A DNA stretch of 64,000 nt from Lottia gigantea (Eukaryota > Mollusca > Gastropoda > Lottiidae), in NCBI RefSeq assembly GCF_000327385.1, contig NW_008708400.1:1106803-1170802 (forward strand), given 5' to 3'. The position numbers and the translations under genes were made by a program. The notes under the pieces are model-generated. The model had not been told where the DNA came from and did no database searches. It was given only the letters and a program-made list of their open reading frames with translations. Positions 50,266-61,823 of the stretch are shown here, piece after piece (the stretch's first letter is position 1; the number at the start of each line of letters is the position of its first letter).

Positions 50266-53200
50266 TTAAGCATAATTTGGTTGAGCGTGTTTCCACGGTG
50301 AAAATTTGACGGGATTTTTCGGTCGAAGTCTGTCAATATCTCCACCACCACATCTGAAATGATAAAATTAGAAATTTCCAAATGAAGAAAGTTTAATTAG
50401 TCACAGAATAGTGTTTCCGAACAATCCTAATCTACTCGATGAATCCATGACTTTGGAAAAAATTTCCCACACCACTTCACCAAAAACCAAACAACCGTTG
50501 AAGCAAATATTCTGCTATTTTTTATGTCTTTCACCGCAACGATTTCGAAAGACTTCACAGGGTAAAAACCGTTACCATAGAAATCAGTTAAGCGATATAT
50601 TGAGTGGATTTGATATTTTCATTTTTCATTTTCTTAATAAAATTTCTTTTTTTGTAAAATTTTGCTCGAGACATTTTCCTGATTTGCCTGGATGTAGTTT
50701 CGGGCCTGGTTGAGAAGAACATTGACAGTAACTCACATACTATCGGTCTCCTGGAGGAATATTGGCCTTTTAGAATACGGATTAGTTTCGGATTATTTAT
50801 TGCAAATTGACCTTCATAACATTTATCGGTACTCACTTTTCGAGGGTTAACTGTAACATGTTGCCTGCACTCTTAATCAACTGATGAGCTTGCATGTGAG
50901 TAAGGTGTTGAGCATTGGTATTACCGATACTTAATATAATATCACCAGCACTTAAACAATGACTAGCTGGTGACTGAGGTTGAACCTGAAATTATAAAGT
51001 TTCAGCCTTTTTTAGAGGACCAATTCGTACCCTCAAAATTCGGGAGAAGGGGTTTAGTTCTTTTGCGGTTTTCTTTTTCATAATAGAATTCCTGTACTAG
51101 AGAGCATGTACTAGTAATGATACTACCAACCGAATCTACAGAAACCATAAGTTGAATCTAGTTCCACATGTCTCCTACAGGGCACCGAAGCATGTGACAA
51201 GATAATAGATCCTGACAGTATACCAATCCTCTTTGCAACAAACAAAAAACAGCCATTGGCCGCATGAACATAGACAAGATTGCATCGTTAAATGACACCG
51301 AAGAATTTCAGAATGAAAAACATAACATTCTGAACAGTCAATAATCAGATGATGAAAGATTAAAATGCAAAGACAAAATTTTGATTTCAAATTTACACCT
51401 GTTATCTCATTATATTTCCGTCTGGATTTAATTCTTAATTTACAGTTAAACTTACATTCCCGGTTATAATATGAGCGGAGGGCAGTAAATAAGTACTGTC
51501 AACTTGTGTAAGTGTCTGAATAAGAAAAGGATTGATGCAGATATTGATTTTGTTTACTTTTCTCAAATAAGGACGTACTTGTAATAGTTTATTGCATTGA
51601 TTGATTTTTAGATGCTTTCAAATCATCAATATGCTTCTTTGTTCATTATGTTTCCTTTTCTTATGCTAGTTTTCAAGCAGCTATTAAAATGAATAAAGCA
51701 ATCGATGTCGTTATCAATTTGAATACTTAAAGGGCACATATATCGAAATTTTCCTATGAAAAATTGGGTTTCTTCTAACACTATTTTACTTGCCCCAGTC
51801 CCATAATTTTAGAAATTTGCTTTTTGGACGTAGATGAAAATACAGGAATAGGGATCAAACAAAAACAAAGGATAATGGGAGTTATCTCCCTTTAGACACA
51901 CAATTTGGTAATCCATAGTTGGATGAGTAGACCAGTAGTTAAAATCTTATCCATTTCTGTTGGTTACCAGGTTTACTTACTAAAAATTACTGCACTTAAA
52001 AGCCAGTAAATTTTATATAAAGTATAAACAAAGAGACTCAATAACCTTTATATGAATAACACATAAAGTCTTCAACTTGAGAATTAGAATCAGGCATTGT
52101 TCACAGGGTTGAACTACTTTCACTTTGTGTCAGTGTCATCTGATATTGGTTCAACATATCCTTATTCAGTGGGTATGAATTTACAAGGCTTACTTCCAAC
52201 CGAAATAGAACTTGAATTTTAAAGAATACACAAGATTTCCCCTTTAAAAGTGTATCTGGGACACTTAAAATAAGTTTTTCCATTTCCTATTCAAAACAAG
52301 CTCAATTAAGACGACACATTTCAAGGTAATTGGTGAAATTACTAGCTCAGGTACAAATACAAAGAAGAAAAAGAAACCTCGATTCGAATTTATTTAATGG
52401 CAATAATATGGTGACACGAAGATAAATATCACAATGTTCACAAGTATAAATTGTGTTGGAAATATTACACGTTCCAATCTTCGAAAAAGTCACATATAAC
52501 AAATGTTTGTAATGACCCTTCCAACGAAATCGAATGCACTTCATAAAAACTGTCACGTTCTCAACGCATCTTTAAGTGACGTATTATTATGTTGAATACA
52601 GAGCATTTAGTTGGTAATAAAATATCGGATTGATTTTATTGCAAAAAAGGCAATAGGAAGTTATTGATAAATTGATTTTTTAAAATGGAATAAAATTAGT
52701 AATATTCATTTTAGTTACATTTTCCTTTTTTTACACTCCGGAAATATATCCTTTTGAAAAGTGTGCTTTTCGTTTACGTATTACTATTTCAAGTACGATT
52801 TCAAAGTATGTTTCATAACAGATAAAAAGTAGAGGACATGTCAGAAAATAAGAGATCAAAGTATAATGTCGCTTGTAAAATGAAATTCACCAACACCACT
52901 TTCATGACAGACAGGAAAACGCATGGTAAAACTTTGCTTCGTATGGTAAGGGAGGGGAGATAGTTGTTTTGTCTATTGATCTCAGTTTAATCAATATATA
53001 TATATATATATATCTTAAACACATGTTGCACATATTTTAATGATTTAAATAATGCTCTCAAAAGAAACTTTTCTTATAAAAAGTGAAATGAATGTAGTTT
53101 TACGTCCTACTTTTCTGCACCAAGTGAGCTAATGAAGACGGGCAACACCATGCAGGGTGCAATGAGAAAAATTTGGCCAGGACAGCGGCATAAGTCTGCT

Positions 53201-56200
53201 CTTTTCCGATTTCCAACTGTCGAGGGGTCTTTAACGTGCAAAGTCTGTAGCAAACGAGGCTTCGGTTGATTGTCCCAACCGAACGACTAGACGCTTATTC
53301 CATGCCACGACAGGGGCCGGAATTGAACCCCGGACTTTCCCGTCTACAGAGCAAGCGTCTAACTCACTGACAACACCGCGACACCGCAAGATACCAGATT
53401 GATCCGAAGATACAAAGCCAAACCAAATCAAACCATCCATTTGTAGCCATCTGCGAAGTGGCAACCAGACAACCAGAACCAACAACGTACTACGACACCA
53501 CCACGTTGCCACAAGGTCGCATGTCCTCATTCAATGCACTGAATTGAAACCCGCTCGTAAGCCACTGACACAGTATACCTGGAAAGCAACGGCATACCAC
53601 TCACCATACAGTTTTTGCTCCACCCAAGGACCACTGGTATACGATAATGGAACTCGTCTTCCATTTTATAACCAAATCTGTCTTGAACAGATAGGCTAAG
53701 ATTTTATACTCAAAGTTTCTTAACACTTTTAATTACGTCCAATCAATTTAACAAGTTTCATTGCAGAAACATCTTTCCCCCTTTTGTTGAAAGCTTTTCC
53801 CCCTTTTATCCCCCCCCCCCCTCTTTTCTCACTTTTTTTCAGGTCTTCTAGTTTTCCAACAGTTATTAGATAATCTAACCAAACCAAACTAAACCAAATC
53901 AACAAGAAATACCATGATCAGAACGAGTTTGGAAGAATGAAGGAGATCGAGTAAGTCTCGCCACACCACCCAGGGCTGGGTTTCACCGCTATGTCATTCA
54001 ACCCGACCAGATCTAACGAAGAATCAACAACCAAACCAACAACACAGAATCATCCAATTTGAACCAATCCAACTACCAACTACTACGACTACCAACAACT
54101 ACCTAGTTTGCGATATCAGCCTCCGCTGGAAGCGATCGCTTATTTGTCATCTACCAACCAACCAACCAACGCATATTTCAATCTACATTTCATGAGAATG
54201 TATGGATATATGTGCATAGCAATCGTTGGAGAAATACTACACACCTAGAGCCATTTCTCTTTTAACTAGCTGTTTGATAATTACAGTGAATTTCTATATG
54301 CAATTCTTTGAATAAAAAAACATACTGAAGTTATTTTGAGAAAGATTCTAGAATATTTGTTGAGGCGAGAAGCTGTAAACAATATATATAGGTGGATGAT
54401 ATGTTTTTCTCAATGGATTTGGTTTAATGCCAAATTTCTTTGTCTATTTTTCTCATCACTATCTTCAACATGACGATTTATTACTTACAAAATTAGATCA
54501 AATCTTTGATAACGACTAAAAATACTTGTAGGGGAAATTGATTGGCTACTTGCGAGCCACACCCATAATAAAATCAACAATATTTTGTAATTTGTTTAGA
54601 AAGAAAACTTCGTATAGAACAGATTAAATCCAGTGATATACATATCATATACATATGAAAATTGTACTTGTATGCCTGGCCTGGCGAATAAGAAGCTTCC
54701 ATTTTGTTCAATGATACAAGTTTAAAAGATTCCAAATTTGTCAACGGTATACATGTACTTTTGATTATCAAGTAACCGATTTCATAAACAAAGTGCCAGG
54801 TTTTGTCGTCGGATTATGTATTGCATATAAAGTTTGTTTAAGGAAAGCCTGGTTTGGTGGTGATAAATGTTATGTATGAACATAAATTCTGTATACCAAC
54901 GTTCGAATATTCAGAAGAATAATTAGCAGTTAAGCTCGAATAGGCATCTTAACAAATTTCAATTCAAAGGCTCACCAGTATTGAAGGTAAAAATAAAGCT
55001 AAATAAAAAATAAGCTACAGAGAGGTTATGGATACTAACCAATATAAATATCTTATATGAAGTTTACAATTTGAACTTTAAAACAGTTATAACAGTAATT
55101 CAATATTTGAGTTCCGCCCAAAATAACAGCACACATTCAGTTCAGATGATAAATAGTCAGATACAATATTCTTTAGTAATATTAAAAAAGCTTTCTAATG
55201 TCTCCTGTGGTTCAACCAATCGTTCTGAAAGAAGCGGAACGCTCAAGCCCGTAATGTATATCAATGCATGTAGCTAAAATGTCTACGTAAAACTATTCTC
55301 TATTAGGTACAAGTTGTACCACCTGAACGTTAATATAGTGTGTAATGCAGTAAAACTTTAAACTGCATCAATAAACGTTAGGCAGAAAGGTTTGTTTATT
55401 ATAAATTGTGTAAGCCTTATGGTGTTTTATATATATTGCTGAATGATAGCATAAGACATGTTTGTGCACTTTGGAATTGGGCATGGAGGTATAAACACAA
55501 ACAATGTTGCACTTTGTCATAAGCGGGTATAAGTACTACAATAAGACGTACATCTTCGAGACACAATCGATTTTTCTTCAGATTTTGATGAACTCTTGAA
55601 GATTAATCCATGAGTCTTAGGCCACATCTCTGTATATTAGCTCCATATTACGATTACGAAACACATCAATCGTAATACATTCAATATGTGTGTTTACTCT
55701 AGCAACGGCCTTAGTAACAGAACATTGACGTAACTTCATTGGCTAATTCAATATTCGTGACCTTGACTTGACCGTATCAGTGAAGGTGTGTTTAATTTAT
55801 TTAATTTGGTTTATAGATATAATTACTTAAGTTTAGATTAGCCCTGTTTACATTAGTACAACATCCAGATTACGGACGATAACGATTCCTCAAACACAGA
55901 CATATAGGCGTATCTTATTACATTCCTGACTAATTTGGCACTATGGCCAACACGTAGTTTCTCGGTGAGCTAGTCAGCTGTTGCCAGACAACATACTGTA
56001 TTGTCGGGTATTGCGATGGATTATACTAAGATTCATTAATCAAATCAGTACAGGTGGACGAAGCCTAATTAGGTTACACTCTCAATATATGTTATTCACA
56101 TGCACTAATTGTCGATTCACTGAAAATAATAGCCATTCTAGATAGCTCCTTTACAATTTTATCGGAGCAAAACCGAAAGCTACCTCGGCTTCTTTACTAC

Positions 56201-56989
56201 AAAAGCATAACACTGACAATTTCAAGTCAAGAGCACTTGCAGGAACTTCGTCATCAGTTTAGCCACATTTCTTAATAGAAAAAAAAATTAAGAAAGAGAG
56301 CCAGTATACTTTTCCAATAACTTAATTCTGTCGATCTTTTATTTGAAAATATTTACTCATATGTTTCGTGCACACGCGCCTATTGCAAAATAGGATTTTA
56401 AAATGTGTAGTAAGGATGTGCTTCCTGACATTTCATTCGAGATTCGCCAATACATGAAATATCCCAGTAATGCCAGCTAGTCTTATTCTCAGAGGTTGTT
56501 GGCTTGGCACCATTGCCATCATCGGAAGACAATAAAGTATTCTATTTTTATGCCGTGCGTCATGGAATATTAATAAAAAGGAAGAATTATGTGTATTGAT
56601 AATATGCATAGCTTAACTTTCCTGTCAAATTAGAAAACATTTGAAGATTGACCTTACTGTAGTTACCAATATCAACGTTAACACACACCATAATCCATTT
56701 AAGAATTCGGAAACTAACAGAAACCACGAAATATCTCAAAACATACAACAACAAACATTACAAGTTGCCGATATTGCAGTAATCTGCTCAACAAAATATC
56801 ATTGAAACAGCAACTACTATGTTTTAACTCAAAGCCATTTAAGGTAAACCACTTGGTGTTGCAATCTCAAAACACACTCAAACTTACCTTTTTAATACTT
56901 AACGCTTGACGATAATCCCGACCACCTTGAAGCCGAAATCCCCAAGATTCGTTTACATTATTCCTGTGAAGACTAACTACCACCGCCAT
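50266..56989 (-). CDS. Single-PDZ protein of ALP/Enigma/Zasp type, apparent frameshift
   Basis: Exons on the minus strand: 56888-56989, 50837-50987, 50266-50353. Exon 1 encodes 34 residues with the PDZ carboxylate-binding loop GFRL at 17-20 (context ESWGFRLQGGRDY). Exon 2 continues the fold: VQPQSPAS, LSAGDI, then SIGNTNAQHLTHMQAHQLIK and LQLTLEK. The LTHMQAH-type helix is typical of PDZ domains in the PDLIM/Zasp family of Z-disc and actin-associated proteins. Exon 3 adds 28 residues (GGDIDRLRPKNPVKFSPWK) and a stop, with no LIM domain. Expected length is about 112 residues. However, the AT-rich string at 50932-50944 holds two bases more than homology requires, so the frame closes at 50931-50933 in the middle of the PDZ core. 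Exon 2 is 151 bp where 149 are needed. This could be an assembly error, a null allele or a true pseudogene. The short tail may be one isoform of a longer gene. Confidence 0.7.
53105..53400 (-). mobile_element. tRNA-derived SINE
   Basis: On the minus strand, a tRNA-like head (GGTGTTGTCAGTGAGTTAG as A-box region) is followed by a B box, GGTTCAATTCC, at 53319-53329. A body running to 'gccctgcatggtgttgcccg' follows. The element is clearly GC-richer than the intron. A fragment with the tail text 'gccatgcag-gtgcagtgaga' also occurs near 21035, showing dispersal. A 99-codon open frame across it is not a gene. Confidence 0.7.
53794..53829. repeat. Pyrimidine tract with C12 run
   Basis: Apart from one A, about 36 bases are all C or T on the plus strand, including twelve consecutive C at 53810-53821. 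Such tracts can adopt triplex or i-motif structures and are frequently mis-sequenced. Confidence 0.7.
54020..54180 (-). repeat. Dispersed repeat, second copy near 63510-63610
   Basis: The text 'acagaatcatccaattt', 'gaaccaatccaactaccaactactacgac', 'taccaacaactacctagttt' and 'gcgatatcagcctccgctgg' is matched near 63515-63605 by the same blocks with scattered changes. It ends in a GGTTGGTTGGTT-type run (as CCAACCAACCAA) typical of SINE heads or simple-repeat tails in molluscs. Confidence 0.6.
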
Positions 56990-57759
56990 TTGGACGTAGT
57001 GACCACACTAGAAGTGATTTAGGACGACTGACGATCTGAGAGTAGACTAAAGAATGGAGATACAAGATATTGAGTGAAGGAATAACACCGAATAATGTTA
57101 CTAAAAATAGATTGATACGATGCTAAGGTAACATGAACAGACGAGTTTCTTACATCTGGTGAACAGTAAGAGGTAGATATAGTTTATAATTCCTGTATAT
57201 CATAGCTTGTCTATTTCAATTAAAGGAAACGATCAGACTATATTATATATAATTCTATAGTGTACCAGGCAAGTTACAGACTTTCCAAAAGTGGAGATTC
57301 ACATTAGGTTTATGGTAACCTCGTATCATTAGATGCCGTTGTTTGGACCCTCCCTATGGTAAGAAATTCTGATGCAACGGTCAGTGCTTTCAAAAATCAC
57401 CCCAGTTTCAGCTTTAAAATCCTTTTCACCTGCATTGACGAATAGAATTTTATCATTAACATGTAAACCCTGAGCTTAAGTTTCATACATTCAATGCCCG
57501 AATCGGTAAAATCTTTCATTGTTTCAAATGAACAAAGTTTACTTATTAAGTTGAACTCAATGGTTTTTAACCTTTGCATCGATTTCCCCCTGTAAATCCA
57601 CACTTTTTCGTCATTTTCTCTTAGGTTTTCCCTGTAATCTTGTTCATGCCGCCCTACGATCTTGTTCATGTCTGAGAATATAGTCTGACTGATTAGAAGA
57701 CTTGCATTAGATTTTATCCTAGACTATCCTAGCGACTATTCCCCTCCAAAATCTCAAAA

Positions 57760-57945
57760 TTACACCCGTGGAAGATTTATTAAGACGCTTTTTCCATGCC
57801 AGCCCATCTTACCGGCATCACTGATAGGGGGAAACCAGGTTGAAAAATAAGGTATCTTCTCGATCTATGCTGGGATTGAACCCTGGACCTTCAGCTTATC
57901 GACAAAGCTTCTAAGTCATTGAGCCACCGCGGCTCCCCAGCAAAT
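57760..57945 (-). mobile_element. tRNA-derived SINE with clear A and B boxes
   Basis: On the minus strand the head reads GGGGAGCCGCGGTGGCTCAA, with an A box (TGGCTCAATGA) at 57916-57926 and a B box (GGTTCAATCC) at 57873-57882. The spacing is that of a tRNA. No matching 3' half of the acceptor stem is visible and a non-tRNA body continues, so it is a SINE, not a tRNA gene. Confidence 0.7.
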
Positions 57946-57967
57946 AGATATAGAATTCTTTAAGCTA

Positions 57968-58352
57968 AGATTCCATATACGCGTCATGCGGATGCGTCAT
58001 GCGGACATAAATGGCCCTTGCGGATCTGTCATTCGTCAAATATGATTCCATATGTGCGTTAAACGTATGCGTTATTTTTCTTTTGACGCACGGACTTCTA
58101 GACAGATGGATGCTTTGGTACATTAAAAAGTCAGGGAATCCCCACAAAATAGGTCACATTTGGGAGATATCCGCACGAAAAGGCGTCCGGGTGCGTCAAA
58201 AATCGCTACACCCGGCGATTTTGTTTACGCATGACGGAGACCATTTGACGGATACCGCTTCCGCATATATGGAATCATACCCGCTTAAACCAACCATTTA
58301 GATTTTTAACGCATGACGGATGACGGATCCGCATGACGCGTATATGGAATCT
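57968..58352. mobile_element. MITE with nested inverted repeats, TA target site
   Basis: Outer inverted repeats start AGATTCCATATACGCGTCAT at both ends and extend about 40 bp. TA lies directly outside each end, as in Tc1/mariner-type insertions. A second, inner inverted pair built on the same words (GATTCCATAT-TGCG) occurs near 58047 and 58262-58278, so the element is a palindrome within a palindrome. No coding capacity. Confidence 0.75.
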
Positions 58353-58506
58353 TAGTGTTATTCTGTCAGAAACCCATTGATACACTTTTTATTTAAGATA
58401 TTGAAATAGTTCTAAGAATGACAGCTATAACTATAAGTCAGTGTGCACCACTGTAATAGCACCATATAGCACGGTCCCAGTTCCAAAAGAAAAAAACCCG
58501 TAAATA

Positions 58507-58857
58507 TTAAAGGGGTAGATGTGCCATTCTGGGGGGTTGATATTATTCTTGAATATATGTAAATAGTCTTCAATAGTACTAAAAATGTACGAAAATTGCA
58601 CAATTCCTTTAAAAATACTTCAAACTAGAAATTTTACTCACTATTTCTATATATGTCTTTTCTATATATCACAGAGTATCTTAAAATGACGAGTCGACAT
58701 TTTAACATTAAAACGCGGATAATTCTGGACACACAAGAATTGAAGGCCCAAATTTCGAGTTGTAAACACTATTACTTATTGGCATATAGTTACAAAATTC
58801 CCGTTTCTGAGACTAAAGTTTGATTGCTCAAAATAAATGACGCTTCTGTCCCTTTAA
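58507..58857 (+). mobile_element. MITE family A, best full-length copy
   Basis: The left end reads TTAAAGGGGTAGATGTGCCA and the right end in reverse TTAAAGGGACAGAAGCGTCA, a 20-bp imperfect terminal inverted repeat with TTAA at both borders. At 351 bp it is the longest of six copies recognised in the window and serves as the reference for the others. It is non-coding. Confidence 0.75.
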
Positions 58858-59807
58858 GATTGGGTTCAATTTATTGTGACTCAGCAGTAAGAATTCAATT
58901 GGGTTCGCTAATCCGCTGAAATGAAAACAATGCGAAATTTCATCAAAGATGCGACAGAATGAAAGAAAGAAAATAGCACCATTCCTCCTCAAACTCAGAT
59001 CTCACATAGCTTCGGCTTACTATGAATTGACGTCGACTAGTAAAATTTCATGATAACCATGGCTATCAAGGTATTAGGAAAAGTGGTAATTATGTTGTTG
59101 TGTTAAAGGAAAATTAGGCCATCCATCAAAGCGTGAGATGTCGAGATTTCATTTAAAACGTCACCCATTCAGCAATCGCCCATGCTGTTTCAATTTCACT
59201 GACAGCCAGGTGTAAAGTATTGACCACTGCCTTAAATGTGCATGACCGTTTTCTTTCATGACCTGTCTCCATATTTATAACTGGGATTGATATGTTATTA
59301 TATCCCCTTTCTTATGATGGAAGTTTCTGTGTTGAAGTGAAGATATGTTTTTGAAGTCTGAATGAGAAATGCCTTTATTCATCTGTCATCGAAAATGTAT
59401 TTAATAAGCAGGAAAAAGAGGAAAATAATTTAACTTTAGTTGAACTTGGAAAGTAAGTATATATCTTTTGACCATTCGATATATTTGGTTAGGCAGGCAA
59501 AGAGTTGAAGACTAGAACCATATTGGCTATTCGTGAACATAGCGGCATGGCAGTAGTATTAAGATTTGTCTATAGAACAGGTTGGATTAGATTATCAGCA
59601 AACAATTGTATTATAATCAATTTAAGAGCAATTTAACTCCAGAAATTTATCAATTATCATACCTGGAATATGTGATTAAAATGCTTCAATCGGCTATGAA
59701 TTGTCGTTTAGATAAGATTAGATCATAATGCCCAATATTCAATATGGGCGTTAATGTTTGGTTTTTGAAGTTTCCATGCTTATAAATATATGATTTTTAG
59801 AAACAAA

Positions 59808-60519
59808 ATGCAGTGGTTATTGTTAACTATTCTCGCATTGGCTACATTGGGGTCAGTAGCAGCTTTATCTTGTCGTCAATGTCAACCAGATCACGAATGT
59901 CCAGCACTGCCAAATGATGGAAAATGTCACCCAGCTCGGAGACCTTGTTCTTGTTGTGATGAATGTGCTGGCCTTAGAGGAGATGATTGTGGACCTTTCA
60001 CGGCAAGGTTAGTTTATTAATTATATTAATATTATCGTCAATATTTCGTACATTTTGCTTCAACTATGTATGTTGAATGATTGTTGTCGAAAAGGTTTCT
60101 AAATAGGTCGTTATAGCAGATTTTAACTATTCGTTGACTTGAAGTGTTGATAATGACAATTTAGAATCCTCAACATATCTCTTCTGCACTTAAATAATAA
60201 AAATGGAAAATCAGATTTCCCAACCAATCTACCGTACTTTAAGTGCTTCTCTGTCAGATATGTAATTCATTTTTTCAGATGTCACCCAGACTTGGTATGT
60301 GTGAATGAAAATGGAGAAGAGAAAGAAACTGTTCAATGGCATGAAAAATTTAAGGGTGTATGTAAGAGATCTAAAGCTGAGAGGGCGGAACGAGCTTGTA
60401 AACGATTGAATCAATTATTTAGACTGTTTAATTCCACAAACGGCAGACCTGGTAGATTTTTAAGACGATGGTTAAAGAGATTGTACAAAAGATGCTTAGC
60501 TAAATATAATGTTAATTAA
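59808..60519 (+). CDS. Perlustrin-like IGFBP-domain protein with cationic tail (2 exons)
   Basis: Exons 59808-60007 and 60279-60519, with a phase-2 intron, give 146 residues. Residues 1-19 are a signal peptide (MQWLLLTILALATLGSVAA). Residues 20-95 form an IGFBP N-terminal domain with the expected twelve Cys, including the PCSCCDEC core and CHPDLVCVN. This matches perlustrin, an abalone nacre protein. The downstream ATG was preferred over one six codons earlier because it gives a clean signal peptide. TTTTTAG just before it may be a splice acceptor, implying an untranslated first exon; the TATAAATA at 59781 lies too near the ATG to be its promoter. Residues 96-146 are an unusual basic extension with two more Cys (107, 139), an Asn-Ser-Thr glycosylation site (118-120) and an amphipathic stretch, RFLRRWLKRLYKRCLAKY (126-143). 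A matrix or IGF-binding role is inferred for the core; the tail suggests binding to anionic surfaces or membranes. Confidence 0.88.
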
Positions 60520-60528
60520 ATATTCATA

Positions 60529-60534
60529 AATAAA
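60529..60534 (+). promoter_or_regulatory. Polyadenylation signal AATAAA of perlustrin-like gene 1
   Basis: AATAAA begins 10 bases after the stop codon, which would make a very short 3' untranslated region, as in the lustrin/WAP gene. Confidence 0.6.
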
Positions 60535-61823
60535 CCAGAAGTATCTATCCATAAAATTGTCTTATTTATCTATATCTTGTGCTTCTACTATGCCGTTGAC
60601 AGATTATATATTCATTATTTCTTTTTAAAAGACCCATTTTGCCCATGACAGTTTTTCTGTTGCAAGATTTATAAATATATTACCTTGGTTATCGATCCCG
60701 TCTTTGGCCGAGACATAGCACTTTGTAACCCACAGCGCACAGTGTGTACCATAGACCAGCGGGGAAATCAAACGAGCTCCGACAGATCCTACTGCCCTAG
60801 CAATACTACGTGACTTAGTGCATGTACATCAGGAGTAGCCGTATTGTAGGATAAGAATCATGAGATTTCACAGAATGACGTGAAACATTTTTGAAAAGGT
60901 TTAATTTTCTGGCAACAGATTTGAAATCTCAAAAATACGTATATAATTATTATATATCCATGGTACCATATATCCTAGATAGGAAAATAAGTAAATCCTA
61001 CACACATATGAAATGTTTTCAAGTTAAGGACTAAAGAGAGAACACCACCCCCTTTTCTCCAAACTCCCGAAAAATAACTGAAAGTTAGTTTACTGTTTGC
61101 TCTATATGTCTGATTAATGGATTTAGAATTGAACTATAAAAACAATTTAAAAGGTCAAACGCACACTGTAACAGAGGATCACGGAATTAAAATACACGTT
61201 ATGAGAAGTGTGTGATCCATTAATTATGTTAAAAAAAAAATACGAATGATCCCGGAAGCAGAATTCGACAATTAAATGTAATAACGTTCTATTATATTCT
61301 ATAGTCCGAATCATACTGATTCTTATGGATGTTTTGACCGTTAGACCGTTATGAGCTGATATGAAATCAAAAACACAGGTACGATTTATGTGAAACTTTA
61401 AAATCGCTTTAAGGATACGGGGAGTATACCGGTTTATCTCAACATCTATTATGTCTCATTACCAGCGGTTTCACTTCACAAATCCTCTACATACATGTTT
61501 CACCACATAACACTACATTTTATGTCCTTTTTGGATCAGTTCAATTTTCGAAATCAAAAATGATCGCAAGATGATCTAAAATTGATCTCCAAATGAAATG
61601 AATACTATTGTTGTTTATTCCAATGTAACAAAGCCTACGCAATGTCGTATTGGATACCAAAAGTCCTCTTTATTCCCCGAGTACCATTTTCTGGTCTTTC
61701 GTCAGTGATTGAGAGAATGAACCTTGATTGATGTTGAGAAGGTCAGAATTTGAGTCACAGTCTAATTAGAATTCGATCAAAATTTCGTTTTCCGTAGTTC
61801 AAATTGTTTTTTTAAATATACCC

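Larger units (their letters stand above)
51000..56887. other. Intron 1 of the PDZ gene (5.9 kb) with repeats
   Basis: The long first intron has no supported exon. It contains a TA microsatellite at 52996-53014, a SINE at 53.1-53.4 kb, a GC-richer repeat block to about 54.18 kb and a pyrimidine tract near 53.8 kb. Open frames within it coincide with the SINE or show no motif. Confidence 0.55.
56990..59807. other. Intergenic region between the PDZ and first perlustrin-like genes
   Basis: No supported exon. Contents are the 5' flank of the PDZ gene, a tRNA-derived SINE near 57.76-57.94 kb, a nested-palindrome MITE at 57968-58352 and a full-length MITE family A at 58507-58857. A minus-strand open frame of 90 codons near 57.4-57.67 kb has no recognisable domain. 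Confidence 0.55.

Noticed and set aside
51728-51895. Possible further TTAA MITE ('ttaaagggcac' to 'ctccctttaga')
   Set aside because: Only about eight terminal bases are inverted and the interior matches neither MITE family; the GGGAGATAAC-type word is scattered singly elsewhere.
53231-53530. 99-codon minus-strand frame with many Trp and Val
   Set aside because: It coincides with a tRNA-derived SINE and its head; repeat-derived, not a gene.
57397-57669. 90-codon minus-strand frame, Lys/Glu-rich
   Set aside because: No recognisable domain and no evidence of splicing or promoter; kept out for lack of support.
57870-57945. Possible minus-strand tRNA gene
   Set aside because: A and B boxes are good, but the 3' half of the acceptor stem is missing and the sequence continues into a SINE body.
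59781-59788. TATAAATA as promoter of perlustrin-like gene 1
   Set aside because: It lies only 20 bases before the ATG, so transcription would start after the start codon; a splice acceptor at TTTTTAG is the likelier signal there.
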